Origin: Fibrobacterota bacterium | GTDB lineage: Bacteria > Fibrobacterota > Fibrobacteria > UBA5070 | Direction: 5' to 3' | Assembly (NCBI GenBank): GCA_016715065.1 | Contig: JADKBN010000029.1 | Location: 372,001-436,000, forward strand | Length of the DNA stretch: 64,000 nt | Part shown: piece by piece, positions 1 through 10,087 of the stretch | Layout: each line of letters opens with the position of its first letter | Position numbering within the stretch: position 1 is the first letter of the stretch | The notes under the pieces: generated by a model | Told to the model about the DNA's origin: nothing | The model's input: the letters and a program-made list of their open reading frames with translations, nothing else | The model's database searches: none | Made by a program: the position numbers and the translations under genes

Positions 1-519
1 GAGTACATCCGGGGGTTCGGGGAGTTCCTTCGCAACGTCCTGTTCTGCCGTTTGGACGGTTTGCCCGATGGCTCCCTGAGCCTGATGCCCGAACGAGTGG
101 CTCAATTGCGCGAGCTCACCAAAACCTTGGCGGAAGGCGATCTTTTGCGCTGGGCGCGCATGGTCGCCGAGGTCACCCAACAGATGCGCGATGCGCACAA
201 CCCCCGTTTGGCATTGGAAGTGGCGTTGGCGAGAATGGCATCCCTGGACAAGGTCGCGGATCTTCGCCGCCTGATATCCGGCCAGGCTCTGCCGCCGGTT
301 TCGGCGGGTTCGTCCGCCATCGCATCGGCGCCCGCCGCGCCGCCGTCGGCAGCAACAAATTCTGTCTCAAATCCCGCCCAAAATCCCGCGGCACCTCCGG
401 CTCGCAGGCCGGAGCCGGATCCGCGTGTCAAGGGCCCCAATCTTCAACAGGCGGTCGAAGGCGATCCGGTGCTTGGACGCATCCTGGAAACGTTCGACGC
501 CACCCCCACTTCGGAGTAA
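1..519 (+). CDS. dnaX: DNA polymerase III subunit gamma/tau, C-terminal part (5' truncated by window edge)
   Basis: This is the 3' end of the clamp-loader subunit gene; the start and the AAA+ ATPase domain lie before the window. The reading frame is open from base 1. The visible part begins with an FGEFLRNVLFC-type segment, as in DnaX domain III (helical oligomerisation domain), with later helices containing NPRLALEVALARM. A Pro/Ala-rich linker follows, then a short acidic tail. The next gene, ybaB, starts 4 bases after the stop; dnaX-ybaB is a widely conserved pair, which supports both calls. The upstream ATP-binding part cannot be assessed. Confidence 0.88.
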   Translation, partial: EYIRGFGEFLRNVLFCRLDGLPDGSLSLMPERVAQLRELTKTLAEGDLLRWARMVAEVTQQMRDAHNPRLALEVALARMASLDKVADLRRLISGQALPPVSAGSSAIASAPAAPPSAATNSVSNPAQNPAAPPARRPEPDPRVKGPNLQQAVEGDPVLGRILETFDATPTSE

Positions 520-523
520 CTCC

Positions 524-841
524 ATGAACAACATGAACGCGATGATGAAGCAGTTGCAGCAGGTCCAGAAAAAAGTGCTGGCCGCCCAGCAGGAACTGGA
601 AAACTCCGACTTTCCCGGCGAGGCCGGCGGCGGCAAGGTGAAATTGGTGATCACCGGCAAAGGGGATCTGAAATCCCTCAAGCTGGATCGTTCGGTGGTG
701 GATCCCGAAGACGTGGAGCTCCTGGAAGACCTTATCCTGACTGCATTCCATCAGGCCAAGGAAACGTTGGCGATGAAGTCGGAAGCGGTCATGGGCGGCG
801 TGAAAATGCCCGGCATGCCCGGCCTCCCCGGCTTCCGCTAA
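524..841 (+). CDS. ybaB: YbaB/EbfC family nucleoid-associated protein
   Basis: A 105-residue protein of the YbaB/EbfC family, small dimeric DNA-binding proteins that coat the nucleoid. The N-terminus is an amphipathic helix rich in Met and Gln (MKQLQQVQKK). A Gly-rich turn and a VITGKGDLKSLKL strand follow, then a VVDPEDVELLEDL helix and a Gly/Met/Pro-rich tail, the usual family pattern. I chose the ATG at 524, which gives the normal family N-terminus; the frame is open further upstream inside dnaX but that part is not family-like. The usual third partner, recR, is not downstream: the following 600 bases are repeats. Confidence 0.93.
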   Translation: MNNMNAMMKQLQQVQKKVLAAQQELENSDFPGEAGGGKVKLVITGKGDLKSLKLDRSVVDPEDVELLEDLILTAFHQAKETLAMKSEAVMGGVKMPGMPGLPGFR

Positions 842-983
842 AAATCGGCTGCGGGAGCGCATACTCCCCTTACTTCCTCGCTCGGCTTGGTCGCCGTTCC
901 AGCGCGTACGGCTCTGGCGCCTCGCTCGTCGTGGCGGGTCGTCTGCATCTCCCTCGCTCGATTTTCAGCTTCGCTGCGCGGGC

Positions 984-1234
984 TGTTTTTCTGTTTGATT
1001 GCCGATTTCCGGCGCCGCTTCGCTGGCCGGGTGGGGGTGGGTGGGCAGGATGGGTCGACGGGAATCGCCGCCGTTGCCCGATGGGCGATGTAGGGGCGAT
1101 CCTCGGATCGCCCTGGAAACGGAAACGGGCAGGCGGCGACAGTGGTTGTGGTGGGTGGGATAGGCCGACTGGAATGGTCGGTTCCGATTGTTACGCGGAA
1201 TCCAGGATCAAGGAAACGCGGTGGCGCAGTTGGG
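984..1234. repeat. Tandem direct repeat, copy 1 (about 251 bp, period 262)
   Basis: This copy matches 1246-1496 with only scattered substitutions; an 11-base spacer separates them. It contains a perfect hairpin with 8-base arms (1095-1102 and 1105-1112). Its right end is a copy of the last codons of the minus-strand zinc-ribbon gene (1470-1760), so copy 1 carries a detached 3' gene end. The flanking stretch 842-983 shows nothing I can call coding. Confidence 0.9.
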
Positions 1235-1245
1235 CCAGGCCGGAT

Positions 1246-1496
1246 TGTTTTTCTGTTTGATTGCCGATTTCCGGCGCCGCTTCGCTGGCCGGTTGGGGGT
1301 AGGTGGGCAGGATGGGCGGGCGGGAATGGCCGCCGTTGCCCGATGGGCGATGTAGGGGCGATCCTCGGATCGCCCTGGAAACGGAAACGGGCAGGCGGCG
1401 ACAGTGGTTGTGGTGGGTGGGATAGGCCGACTGGAATGGTCGGTTCCGATTGTTATGCGGAATCCAGGATCAAGGAAACGCGGTGGCGCAGTTGGG
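1246..1496. repeat. Tandem direct repeat, copy 2
   Basis: This is the second copy of the 984-1234 repeat, with the same hairpin at 1357-1364 and 1367-1374. Its last 27 bases are the 3' end of the zinc-ribbon gene at 1470-1760, so this copy is in the original context and copy 1 is probably the derived duplicate. I see no open frame of its own in the repeat. Confidence 0.9.
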
Positions 1497-1760
1497 ACAG
1501 ATCCATCTGCCAGCGTCGTCATCCGCGGGCGAAAATCGCAGGCCCGTGTCCTGTCCGGGTTCGTCTTCGGTGGCCACGATCAGGGAAAGGTCGGCGAGTT
1601 CGTCCTCGTGCAGACCGCAGGAGGGGCACTCCAAAAGTTGTCGACCCGCTTGGAGTTTTCCGAGGATCTCCGCCTGGTCGCGGTACCGCTCCACCTGGCG
1701 GGCCAGATCGTGGAGTGGACTGGAGAGTTCCGGTTGCGCTTGGTTTTTTTCTTTTGGCAT
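1470..1760 (-). CDS. Small zinc-ribbon protein, function unknown
   Basis: A 96-residue soluble protein with two CxxC knuckles, ECPSCG at about residues 44-49 and ICPNCA at about 87-92, so it probably binds one zinc. The N-terminal 40 residues are charged and helical. The start is the ATG at 1758-1760, preceded by an AAAGGG ribosome site; the longer open frame upstream has no matching start signal. The last codons lie in a tandem repeat, and a detached copy of them sits 262 bases away. It stands alone, divergent from the outer-membrane gene at 1851. I do not recognise a named family. Confidence 0.7.
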   Translation of the reverse strand: MPKEKNQAQPELSSPLHDLARQVERYRDQAEILGKLQAGRQLLECPSCGLHEDELADLSLIVATEDEPGQDTGLRFSPADDDAGRWICPNCATAFP

Positions 1761-1850
1761 AATCCCTTTGGAAGCAGACAGATAATCATTTTTTTGACGG
1801 TCGGCGTTGGGCGATGGAATCCGGATCGCCGCCGACTCTAGGAGGCCCTT

Positions 1851-3602
1851 GTGCGCACTGGCAAACCAAGCTGGATATTCCTCGCCCTGAGCGGGGTCAT
1901 CGGAGCCCAGGCTCCCCTTCCTGTCGAGGGGCCGCCACCCTCTCCTGCAACGGCTCCTGTTTTGCCCTCGGCATCGCCCCAAGCTCCAGCACCGGCAAGT
2001 GCGCCCGTCAAGCCGGATACCACGACAGCGGATCCGAAGGCCCCTCCCCAAACGGTACCTGCAGGTGCGGTGGACCCTGCATCCGGTTCGGACGAGGGGT
2101 TCCAGTTCCATCCAGGGCTCACTTTCGGGACTCTGACCGTCGATGGAAAGACTTGGACCCGATTGGCCTTTACGCCTGAGGTCGGGTTCGGAAAACTCGG
2201 TATCGGCTTCAATATGGAGTTGTTCCTGGACGAGTCCCAGAACCTGGCGTCCAAAGGTTGGGAATTCGAAACGCCGGAACAGACTCTCGAGAGTGTCTTA
2301 CGAAAGGTCGATTACGTCCGTTGGGCCCATCCGAAGGACCCATTCTATGCTCGACTGGGCACGTTGCACGGGATCGAACTGGGGCGCGGCCTGGTGGCTT
2401 CCAATTACGGCAACATGGCTCGTTATCCAGACTACAAGCTGTTGGGACTGCACACTCAGTTCAACGACATCACCTCGTTGGGCTTGGATCTTGAAGCGGT
2501 GGTCAACAATCTGCAAGACCTCGGCAATGGCGGGCCGTTCACTGCGCTGCGCGCCGGATTCCGCCCACTGAAACCCAGTGGTCTTCCTTTGCTGGGCGGG
2601 CTTTCGGTGGGGTTCGGCGGCGCCTACGATTGGAACCAGTACGCCGGGTTGCGCGATTTGGATGATGACGGCTGCCCCGATGCGGTTGATTGGGCGCCGG
2701 ATAAAGCCTCGGTCTGCGTCGCTCCTTTGGACCAGAGCGACTATCGCAACTCGGATCTCTTCGACCAGAGCCAGACCCTTTCCGTTGCCAACCAGAAAGC
2801 GGATTCCATCCGTCGGTACCGCGAAGGAGATGTCAGGAATCGCTACACGGATTCCAAGCCATTTGCCATCTACTGGGTAGAGGCGGCGCTTCCGATCGTC
2901 ACCACGGAATTGTTCGGCTTGGAAGCTTATTCCGTCTTTGCCAAGCCCCGGACAAGCGACCCCAGCACGGTGGATGCAGGATGGGGGATGATCCCGGTCG
3001 GTGCCGCGTCGCACGTGGGGCCCGTGAGTGGCTCGGCGGAATATCGGCTGTTCAATGCACCGTTTCAGCCTGGTCATTTCAACGCGGTTTACGACGCCGA
3101 CCGGGCTCGGTTCGTGCAAGGTGCCGCCGTCACCAAGGAACAGTCCATCTACGGGCTGGCCACCGCCCAGGACGGATGGCTGCAGGGATATTTTGCCGCG
3201 GCACAATGGGACCTGTTCCAGTTCGTGACGTTGGGTGCGGACTATTCCCACATGTTTCCGTCTCGCGCTTCCCAAGATGAACTGCGCGCGGCCGGCGCCA
3301 AAATCGCCCTCGGAAAGGCGGGAGCGACCTTGCTCAAGAAAATCTCCACGGCCGAGCTCTATTGGCACAAGGACCGGATCGGCCTGGACAGACGCCCAGT
3401 GGTCGATGCGGGCGTCGTGCGATTGGATGCGGATGGATTTTTGGAAAACAGCCTGTACACCCAGTACGGAGTTCGGCTGGGAAGCCAGATCGCCCCCGGC
3501 TTGGAGTTGATCGTCGATCGCCAGACCTCTTTCAACGTGGACGTGGAGGGGAAACTCAAGAAGGAAAACCAGATGCGGGTGGAGACTCGCTTCGTTTTCT
3601 GA
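1851..3602 (+). CDS. Predicted outer-membrane beta-barrel protein
   Basis: A 583-residue exported protein of unknown function. The N-terminus is a signal peptide (hydrophobic core IFLALSGVIGA), followed by a Pro/Ala-rich linker of about 50 residues. The rest alternates polar and aromatic residues as amphipathic strands do, and the chain ends in ETRFVF, a terminal-Phe strand typical of barrels inserted by the BAM machinery. A DLDDDGCPDAVD segment near residue 280 looks like a calcium-binding loop of the thrombospondin type 3 kind. The GTG start at 1851 has an AGGAGG site 6 bases upstream. The nearest neighbour on the same strand is the PEGA protein. No family is recognised. Confidence 0.72.
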   Translation: MRTGKPSWIFLALSGVIGAQAPLPVEGPPPSPATAPVLPSASPQAPAPASAPVKPDTTTADPKAPPQTVPAGAVDPASGSDEGFQFHPGLTFGTLTVDGKTWTRLAFTPEVGFGKLGIGFNMELFLDESQNLASKGWEFETPEQTLESVLRKVDYVRWAHPKDPFYARLGTLHGIELGRGLVASNYGNMARYPDYKLLGLHTQFNDITSLGLDLEAVVNNLQDLGNGGPFTALRAGFRPLKPSGLPLLGGLSVGFGGAYDWNQYAGLRDLDDDGCPDAVDWAPDKASVCVAPLDQSDYRNSDLFDQSQTLSVANQKADSIRRYREGDVRNRYTDSKPFAIYWVEAALPIVTTELFGLEAYSVFAKPRTSDPSTVDAGWGMIPVGAASHVGPVSGSAEYRLFNAPFQPGHFNAVYDADRARFVQGAAVTKEQSIYGLATAQDGWLQGYFAAAQWDLFQFVTLGADYSHMFPSRASQDELRAAGAKIALGKAGATLLKKISTAELYWHKDRIGLDRRPVVDAGVVRLDADGFLENSLYTQYGVRLGSQIAPGLELIVDRQTSFNVDVEGKLKKENQMRVETRFVF

Positions 3603-3737
3603 TCGGATCCGCCTTCTGGCGATTCTTGACCATCGACCAAAACCACTGACCTGGAACAGACAGTGTACCCGGGTCGCGGGTGTTATCTTCCACCATGCCC
3701 CTCAAACGAGTCGAAAATCAACTGGAGGACTGAAACC

Positions 3738-4418
3738 ATGAAGTCAACTCGCCCAACCGTTGCCATCGTTGCGACGCTGGCTTTCTGCCTCGCCGCCGTA
3801 CCTGGATTCGCCGCTCCCAAAAAGGCCGCGAAAAAGGCTGCTCAGGAGACCGCCCAAGCTGCTCCCGTCGAAGAAGCTCAGAACCAGAACCCGGACACTG
3901 CCAGTGCCTCGGCCGCCTACAAGGGCGAAGCCATGGCGCCGATCAATATGGATGATACCGCCTTCGAGCCTTCCAAAGGCAAGCCGGAGCGCGGGGGCAA
4001 AGGGCAACTGATCATCAACACCCGCCCCTCCGGCGCGGAAATTTTCTACGCCGACGAGTATCGCGGCAAGAGCCCTCTCACCATCGAGGCCAATTCCGGT
4101 CGTGACGATCTCTCGATCGACCTGGAAGGCTGGAATCTCTACAAGTCGCGCGTGAATGTCTGGAACGGCCAGGCCACGACCCTCAACATCGAACTCCGCG
4201 TGCCATTGGGGAATCTTCAGGTCACCACCAATCCTGGCAAAGCATCGATTTCGCTGGATGGTCGCCCGATCGGCAGCACCCAGGGCGCGGCGCTGAACGT
4301 GGCCAAGGTTCCCGCGGGCAAGCACAATCTTTGCGGATCCGGCAATGGAAAGAGCGGATGCCAGGCCATCGAAGTTCCTCGTGAAGAAACTTTGAAGGTT
4401 CATTTGAACCTGCGCTGA
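3738..4418 (+). CDS. Exported PEGA-domain protein
   Basis: A 226-residue exported protein. The signal peptide covers about residues 1-24 (core VAIVATLAFCLAAV), followed by a Lys/Ala/Gln-rich linker. Two PEGA-like units follow: one around GQLIINTRPSGAEIFYAD, the second around GNLQVTTNPGKASISLDG, each with the SPL or GAAL turn and an NIEL- or HLNL-type closing strand. PEGA domains are small surface beta modules, often part of envelope proteins. The ATG at 3738 has GGAGG about 9 bases upstream; longer in-frame starts would bury the signal peptide. The role is unknown. Confidence 0.82.
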   Translation: MKSTRPTVAIVATLAFCLAAVPGFAAPKKAAKKAAQETAQAAPVEEAQNQNPDTASASAAYKGEAMAPINMDDTAFEPSKGKPERGGKGQLIINTRPSGAEIFYADEYRGKSPLTIEANSGRDDLSIDLEGWNLYKSRVNVWNGQATTLNIELRVPLGNLQVTTNPGKASISLDGRPIGSTQGAALNVAKVPAGKHNLCGSGNGKSGCQAIEVPREETLKVHLNLR

Positions 4419-4422
4419 GATC

Positions 4423-4451
4423 TTGACAGGGAGCAAGGGGACTCATACCTT
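4423..4451 (+). promoter_or_regulatory. Sigma-70-type promoter for tRNA-Leu
   Basis: TTGACA at 4423-4428 and TACCTT at 4446-4451 are separated by exactly 17 bases. The tRNA begins 14 bases after the -10 box, a normal spacing for a short tRNA leader. Confidence 0.72.
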
Positions 4452-4465
4452 TGTCTCTCTGTGCC

Positions 4466-4549
4466 GCGCAGATGGCGGAACTGGTAGACGCGCTAGATTC
4501 AGGTTCTAGTGATCGAGAGGTCATGGAGGTTCAAGTCCTCTTCTGCGCA
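4466..4549 (+). tRNA. tRNA-Leu (anticodon CAG)
   Basis: The cloverleaf can be drawn directly: acceptor arms GCGCAGA (4466-4472) and TCTGCGC (4542-4548) pair fully, with discriminator A at 4549. The anticodon stem CTAGA/TCTAG encloses loop TTCAGGT, so the anticodon is CAG. There is a long variable arm as in leucine tRNAs and a GGTTCAAGTCC T-arm. CCA is not encoded. It reads CUG leucine codons. Confidence 0.95.
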
Positions 4550-4552
4550 TGA

Positions 4553-4590
4553 AGCCCTCCGGATGGAAACGTCCGGAGGGCTTTCTGTTT
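4553..4590 (+). terminator. Rho-independent terminator after tRNA-Leu
   Basis: An 11-base perfect stem (AGCCCTCCGGA at 4553-4563 with TCCGGAGGGCT at 4572-4582) closes an 8-base loop and is followed by a T-rich run. It starts 3 bases after the tRNA. Confidence 0.9.
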
Positions 4591-4714
4591 GTCCCCGAAA
4601 TGTCACCGGTCAGTGACGGAACATCGACGCCATGATATGCGCGATCGAGCCGATTATTTGGAGGTGAGCGCGGCCGTGGATCCCCTGCGGCAGGCTCCGA
4701 TCCGGAGGTGTCCC

Positions 4715-5020
4715 ATGTTCCGTTCCAACCTCGTACTGATCACGGTCGCAGGCCTGTCCTTCTCCGCGTTCGCGCAGAAAACGGACAGTTCTGTGGACAA
4801 GGCGATGGATGCGATTGCCGGGTCCCGTCAGGGCCAGCAGGTCAATCTCAAGGACATCGAGGTCAAGGGCGCCACCGATGCGCCCAATACCTTTGGCGTC
4901 ATCGAGGATGGCTCCGTTTCCCCACTGGCTTCGATCGATCTTTCCCGCGACCTCCTGGTCGCGGTCCAGGGGAACGTGGACCGCGAGCGCATGGAGCGGC
5001 AAAACGGCGAGAGCCGCTGA
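4715..5020 (+). CDS. Small exported protein, function unknown
   Basis: A 101-residue protein with an N-terminal signal peptide (LVLITVAGLSFSAFA, cleavage probably after AFA, before QKTD). The mature part is short, polar and has no Cys. The ATG at 4715 has a GGAGG ribosome site 7 bases upstream; the frame is open further back, but those codons follow the tRNA terminator and add nothing sensible. It lies 18 bases before the BamD-like gene, so the two may be cotranscribed. No family is recognised. Confidence 0.6.
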   Translation: MFRSNLVLITVAGLSFSAFAQKTDSSVDKAMDAIAGSRQGQQVNLKDIEVKGATDAPNTFGVIEDGSVSPLASIDLSRDLLVAVQGNVDRERMERQNGESR

Positions 5021-5038
5021 AACTAGATTACTCCTATC

Positions 5039-5869
5039 ATGAACTCTTCTTCGCTATTTCGGGCCGCGGCGTGTGTCGCGGCGACCGCTTTTGTGGTCTC
5101 CTGCTCTTCCTCCAAACCCCCCATCGAAAGCATCGATGTCGTTTGCAAGCGCAAGTTCGACGATGCGAAGAAGGATTACACCAAGGGACGCGATCCCGAG
5201 GCGCAAACCAAATTGCGGGACGTGACGGTTTCCTGCGCACAGTTCGAATACGCCGAAGAGGCCCAGTACATGCTGGCCCAGAGCCATTTCCGCATCGAAC
5301 AATGGCTCGAAGCCGAAACGGAATTCGGGATCCTGGCGGGCAATTGGGAGCGCACCAAGTACCGTGAAGAAGCCCTCTGGAAGGTGGCCCGCTCGGCATG
5401 GAACCAGGCTCCCACCTGGGATCGCGATCCGTCTTTGATCCAGAAGGCCATCGAACGCGAGGAATCGTTCCTGGGCGAGTTCCCCAAGGGTGTGCGGTCC
5501 GATTCCGCACGTGCCGACATGAACGACCTCGTGACGCGCATGGCCAATCGACGTTTCGAAACCGCACGACTGTACATGAAAATGGGCGAGCCCCAGGCGG
5601 CCACCATCTATTTCCATCTGCTTTTCAAGGAATACCCGGACTCCGATCGCCTCCCGCTGGCTCGCTTGCAACTGGCTCGTGCCTACTCGGAACTCGAGCA
5701 GTTCGATCGCGCCCAGGAAAATCTCGACAGCCTGCAGCTTGACACGCTTCGCGCCAAGCCCCTTTCCAAGGATCTCCAACAGGCCCGGAAGGATCTGGAC
5801 AAATCCCGTCGGAAGTTCGAGGCTCGCAAGGCTCGCGAAGCGGCGGAGTCTCGCCAGGAAAAGCTCTGA
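5039..5869 (+). CDS. bamD: BamD-like outer-membrane assembly lipoprotein (TPR)
   Basis: A 276-residue lipoprotein: signal peptide ending in the lipobox FVVSC, then Ser-rich residues and about five helical repeats of TPR type. Examples are AEEAQYMLAQSHFRIEQW near 75-95 and PLARLQLARAYSELEQFD near 200. Length and layout fit BamD (YfiO), the essential periplasmic partner of BamA that feeds beta-barrel proteins into the outer membrane. The C-terminal 50 residues are charged and helical. The next genes (zinc ribbon, GDSL hydrolase, glgX) follow closely on the same strand. A generic TPR lipoprotein is the alternative. Confidence 0.75.
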   Translation: MNSSSLFRAAACVAATAFVVSCSSSKPPIESIDVVCKRKFDDAKKDYTKGRDPEAQTKLRDVTVSCAQFEYAEEAQYMLAQSHFRIEQWLEAETEFGILAGNWERTKYREEALWKVARSAWNQAPTWDRDPSLIQKAIEREESFLGEFPKGVRSDSARADMNDLVTRMANRRFETARLYMKMGEPQAATIYFHLLFKEYPDSDRLPLARLQLARAYSELEQFDRAQENLDSLQLDTLRAKPLSKDLQQARKDLDKSRRKFEARKAREAAESRQEKL

Positions 5870-5904
5870 GTCTCTCCGGTGAGCCAACCCCGCTTCGCAA
5901 CTGG

Positions 5905-6063
5905 GTGAGCGTCAAGTTCGCCTGCCACGGCGGAGTATTGCGCTTGGCGATCCCTCCCGATGGGCGCACCGCCACGGCGCGTTGCCCCGTTTGCGGAAAG
6001 GAAACTTGCTTTCGGCGCGAGGCGGGCGGTTCCACCGCCACTTGGTTCGAGGTTCGGCCATGA
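5905..6063 (+). CDS. Very small zinc-ribbon-like protein
   Basis: An ORF of about 52 codons with CHGG near its start, a CPVCG knuckle at about residues 27-31 and another Cys five residues later, so it resembles a zinc ribbon. Its TGA overlaps the ATG of the next gene (ATGA at 6060-6063), typical of translational coupling, which is the main reason to believe it. The start is uncertain: GTG at 5905 has no clear ribosome site and the frame is open a little further upstream towards bamD. Function unknown. Confidence 0.5.
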   Translation: MSVKFACHGGVLRLAIPPDGRTATARCPVCGKETCFRREAGGSTATWFEVRP

Positions 6064-6712
6064 AGCTGCTGGTGGTGGGAGACAGTCTGTCCGATGGACT
6101 GTGGAAGCGCGATCCAGAAGGAGTGGGCTCCGCCTGGCCGGGCGCCTTGCGAAGGCTCGTTCCTGGGACGGAAATTGTCAACCGTTCCCGCGGTGGCGAT
6201 CGCAGCGTGGAAACCCTGGACCTGGTCCGGGCCTTGCCTGAATCTGACTTGATGGTGGATGCGGCGGCGCTCCTGGTGGGTGCCAACGATTTGTGGCGCC
6301 GCTTCGTCCCATGGAACGATCACGAGCCCGTGGACGAAGACGATTTCCGTCGCAATCTCGCCCGGATCGCCCACGTGCTTCTCCTGGGTGGTGTCGGGAA
6401 GGTATGGATCCTCAGTCCGTGCGTCCTGGATTCCGATCCCGACCACGAATGGAACCGAGAAATGATTGCCTACAGGGACGCTTGCCAGAGTGTGGCGGGT
6501 TCGGAAGGATGCGGCTTCTCCCCGGTCGGCGAGGAGTTCCTGGCGGCCATGCGCGCGAGCCCGCAGGTGAAGTGGACCTACGATGGCGTTCATCCGAGGC
6601 CGGTGGGGCACGAGCGGATCGCATGGTCGGTCGCCCACCATCTCGCGGGTCAGCCCCAACTGCCGCCACAAGTCGTCCCCCCCGCGCCATCCGGCATCAC
6701 GAGGGCATGGCC

Positions 6713-6716
<4 letters not shown>
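6060..6716 (+). CDS. SGNH/GDSL-family hydrolase
   Basis: A 218-residue cytoplasmic hydrolase of the SGNH fold, whose members cleave ester bonds in lipids, glycans or acyl conjugates. Block I is VVGDSLSDG near residues 6-14 with the nucleophilic Ser; block II has the oxyanion Gly (SRGGDRS); block III is GANDLW near 94-99; block V is YDGVHPRPVGH near 181-191 with the catalytic Asp-x-x-His. There is no signal peptide. The start overlaps the upstream zinc-ribbon stop and the gene stop overlaps the glgX start, so the three are probably one operon. The substrate cannot be read from sequence. Confidence 0.85.
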
Positions 6717-8575
<1,859 letters not shown>

Positions 8576-8576
8576 G

Positions 8577-10004
8577 TCAGGTCGATCCCCTGGGAACGAC
8601 GTTCCCGCCGTGGCGCAAGACCGCCGAAGCCCCACGTCTTCCCCGTCGATGGGAGAGGATCCCGTGGATCATCGATCTCGCCATTGCCGCGGTGTCGAAG
8701 CGATAGCTGGTCAAATTCTGACGGAGCGCTTCCGATGCGTCGTCGAATCCTGCCAGTCCACGAGGAGGTGTCAAGGGCGACCGGCTGGACTTCAGCCAAT
8801 CGCGAGCGATCCCCGCCGCCAGGTCGTTGGCGGCCACCCAGGCGTCCGCTCCCCATTCCAAGGCTTCCTGAAGTCGCGTCGACCAAGCATCCAGGATCAT
8901 CTTCCGGCCCAATTGTTCGGCGGCTTTCGCGACGAACGGATGGGAGCCTCCGCCGGTGAGTTGATCCAGTCCAGGAAGGTCCATGAGCTTCCAGAGCCGG
9001 GGATCCGCCCAGGCCTTGGCGAAAAAATCCCACTCCGAGACCGCAGGGATGGTGAACGATTCCACCTCGACACCTGCGCTTTCCAGCGAGTCTCGCAATC
9101 CCGCCTCCCGCATGGGCGACCAGGCGGAAGCGTGGAAGGGTGAAACCCAGGCGACGCGGCGAAATCCACGCTCCACCAGGTGGTGACCCATCTCACGACC
9201 CGCCTCCGAGGAGAGGGCGACATCGTGGACGCGTAGCCGAGGGTGGTCGCGGGCGATTTCCTGGAGCGGTCCGCTCCAGCCGTCCTGCCAGGTCCGCACG
9301 GGCAGACCGGAACTCCGGGTCGCGAGGATCAGATCGCGGCCATCGGCGACATGCCAGGTGGAAACCACGATCCCGAGGGTTCCTCGCGGAGGCTCGATGC
9401 CAGATCCTGTCCAGACGGCTCGGGAGGTCTCCAGTCCGTTGCGGGCGGCTTCGTTCGAGATCTCGCGCCAGAATTCGAGTTCACGGTCGGTGTCCATGCG
9501 CAATTGCCCGCGTTCGTCGCTGGCTCCGACCATCAGGATGGAGGCTCGTTTGGGCATGCGTCCCGATCGAGGACGACTCTTTTGCCAACGTCGCCCAGAT
9601 CGCTCCAACAGCCCCTGCGACTCCAGGGTTCGCAGGGCGGCACGCGCCGTCTGAGGGTGGCACCCCCACTCCATGGCCAATGCCTTGGCGGGGGGGAGGG
9701 CTTGGCGGGTCGAAAATCTCCCTGCCAAGAGCTCGGATTCCAGGTGTGCGGCCAACTGGGCTGGATCCTGCCGCGGAGATGGGGGAGGAGGGGGATCCGG
9801 GAGACTGCCTCTGGGCCAGGTTCCGGACCCAGGCCGGGTTTCCGCCAAGCCAAGCCGACGGAGCTCGGCAAGAGCTGAGACCACCTCCCGACTCGAGATA
9901 TGGTGATCCCGGCACAGTTCCCGAACGGAGGGAAGCCGCTGGTTGGGATGTGTGCGGATTCGAGTATCCAGGAAGTGGAAAACAGAAAACGCTGAACGTT
10001 CCAT
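8577..10004 (-). CDS. Transcriptional regulator: two GntR-type winged helices plus LacI-like ligand domain
   Basis: A predicted 475-residue DNA-binding regulator. Residues about 10-60 form a GntR-type winged helix (RLPSVRELCRDHHIS, then LGLAETRPGSGTW). After a Pro-rich linker a second similar module follows at about 100-145 (LPPAKALAMEWGCHPQTARAALRTLE). The rest resembles the periplasmic-binding-protein fold of LacI/GalR regulators (GFRRVAWVSPFHASAWSPMR; final AGFDDASEALR). It is divergent from the lichenase gene with 83 bases between, so it may control that gene in response to a sugar. The start ATG at 10002-10004 has no strong ribosome site and is uncertain. Confidence 0.75.
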   Translation of the reverse strand: MERSAFSVFHFLDTRIRTHPNQRLPSVRELCRDHHISSREVVSALAELRRLGLAETRPGSGTWPRGSLPDPPPPPSPRQDPAQLAAHLESELLAGRFSTRQALPPAKALAMEWGCHPQTARAALRTLESQGLLERSGRRWQKSRPRSGRMPKRASILMVGASDERGQLRMDTDRELEFWREISNEAARNGLETSRAVWTGSGIEPPRGTLGIVVSTWHVADGRDLILATRSSGLPVRTWQDGWSGPLQEIARDHPRLRVHDVALSSEAGREMGHHLVERGFRRVAWVSPFHASAWSPMREAGLRDSLESAGVEVESFTIPAVSEWDFFAKAWADPRLWKLMDLPGLDQLTGGGSHPFVAKAAEQLGRKMILDAWSTRLQEALEWGADAWVAANDLAAGIARDWLKSSRSPLTPPRGLAGFDDASEALRQNLTSYRFDTAAMARSMIHGILSHRRGRRGASAVLRHGGNVVPRGST

Positions 10005-10087
10005 CGAATCAAAGATTGCATCGCGAATCCTTGTTGTGCAACGAGATTCAGGCAATAATGGAACCCACTCCTTCAACGAAGCACACC

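Noticed and set aside
842..1469. Several overlapping long open frames on both strands in the repeat region
   Set aside because: They change frame between repeat copies, have no ribosome sites and read as Arg/Gly/Trp-rich noise, typical of GC-rich non-coding DNA.
9140..10087. Long open frame extending the lichenase upstream by over 300 codons
   Set aside because: It is the antisense shadow of the regulator gene; the signal peptide fixes the real start at 10088 (or 10058).
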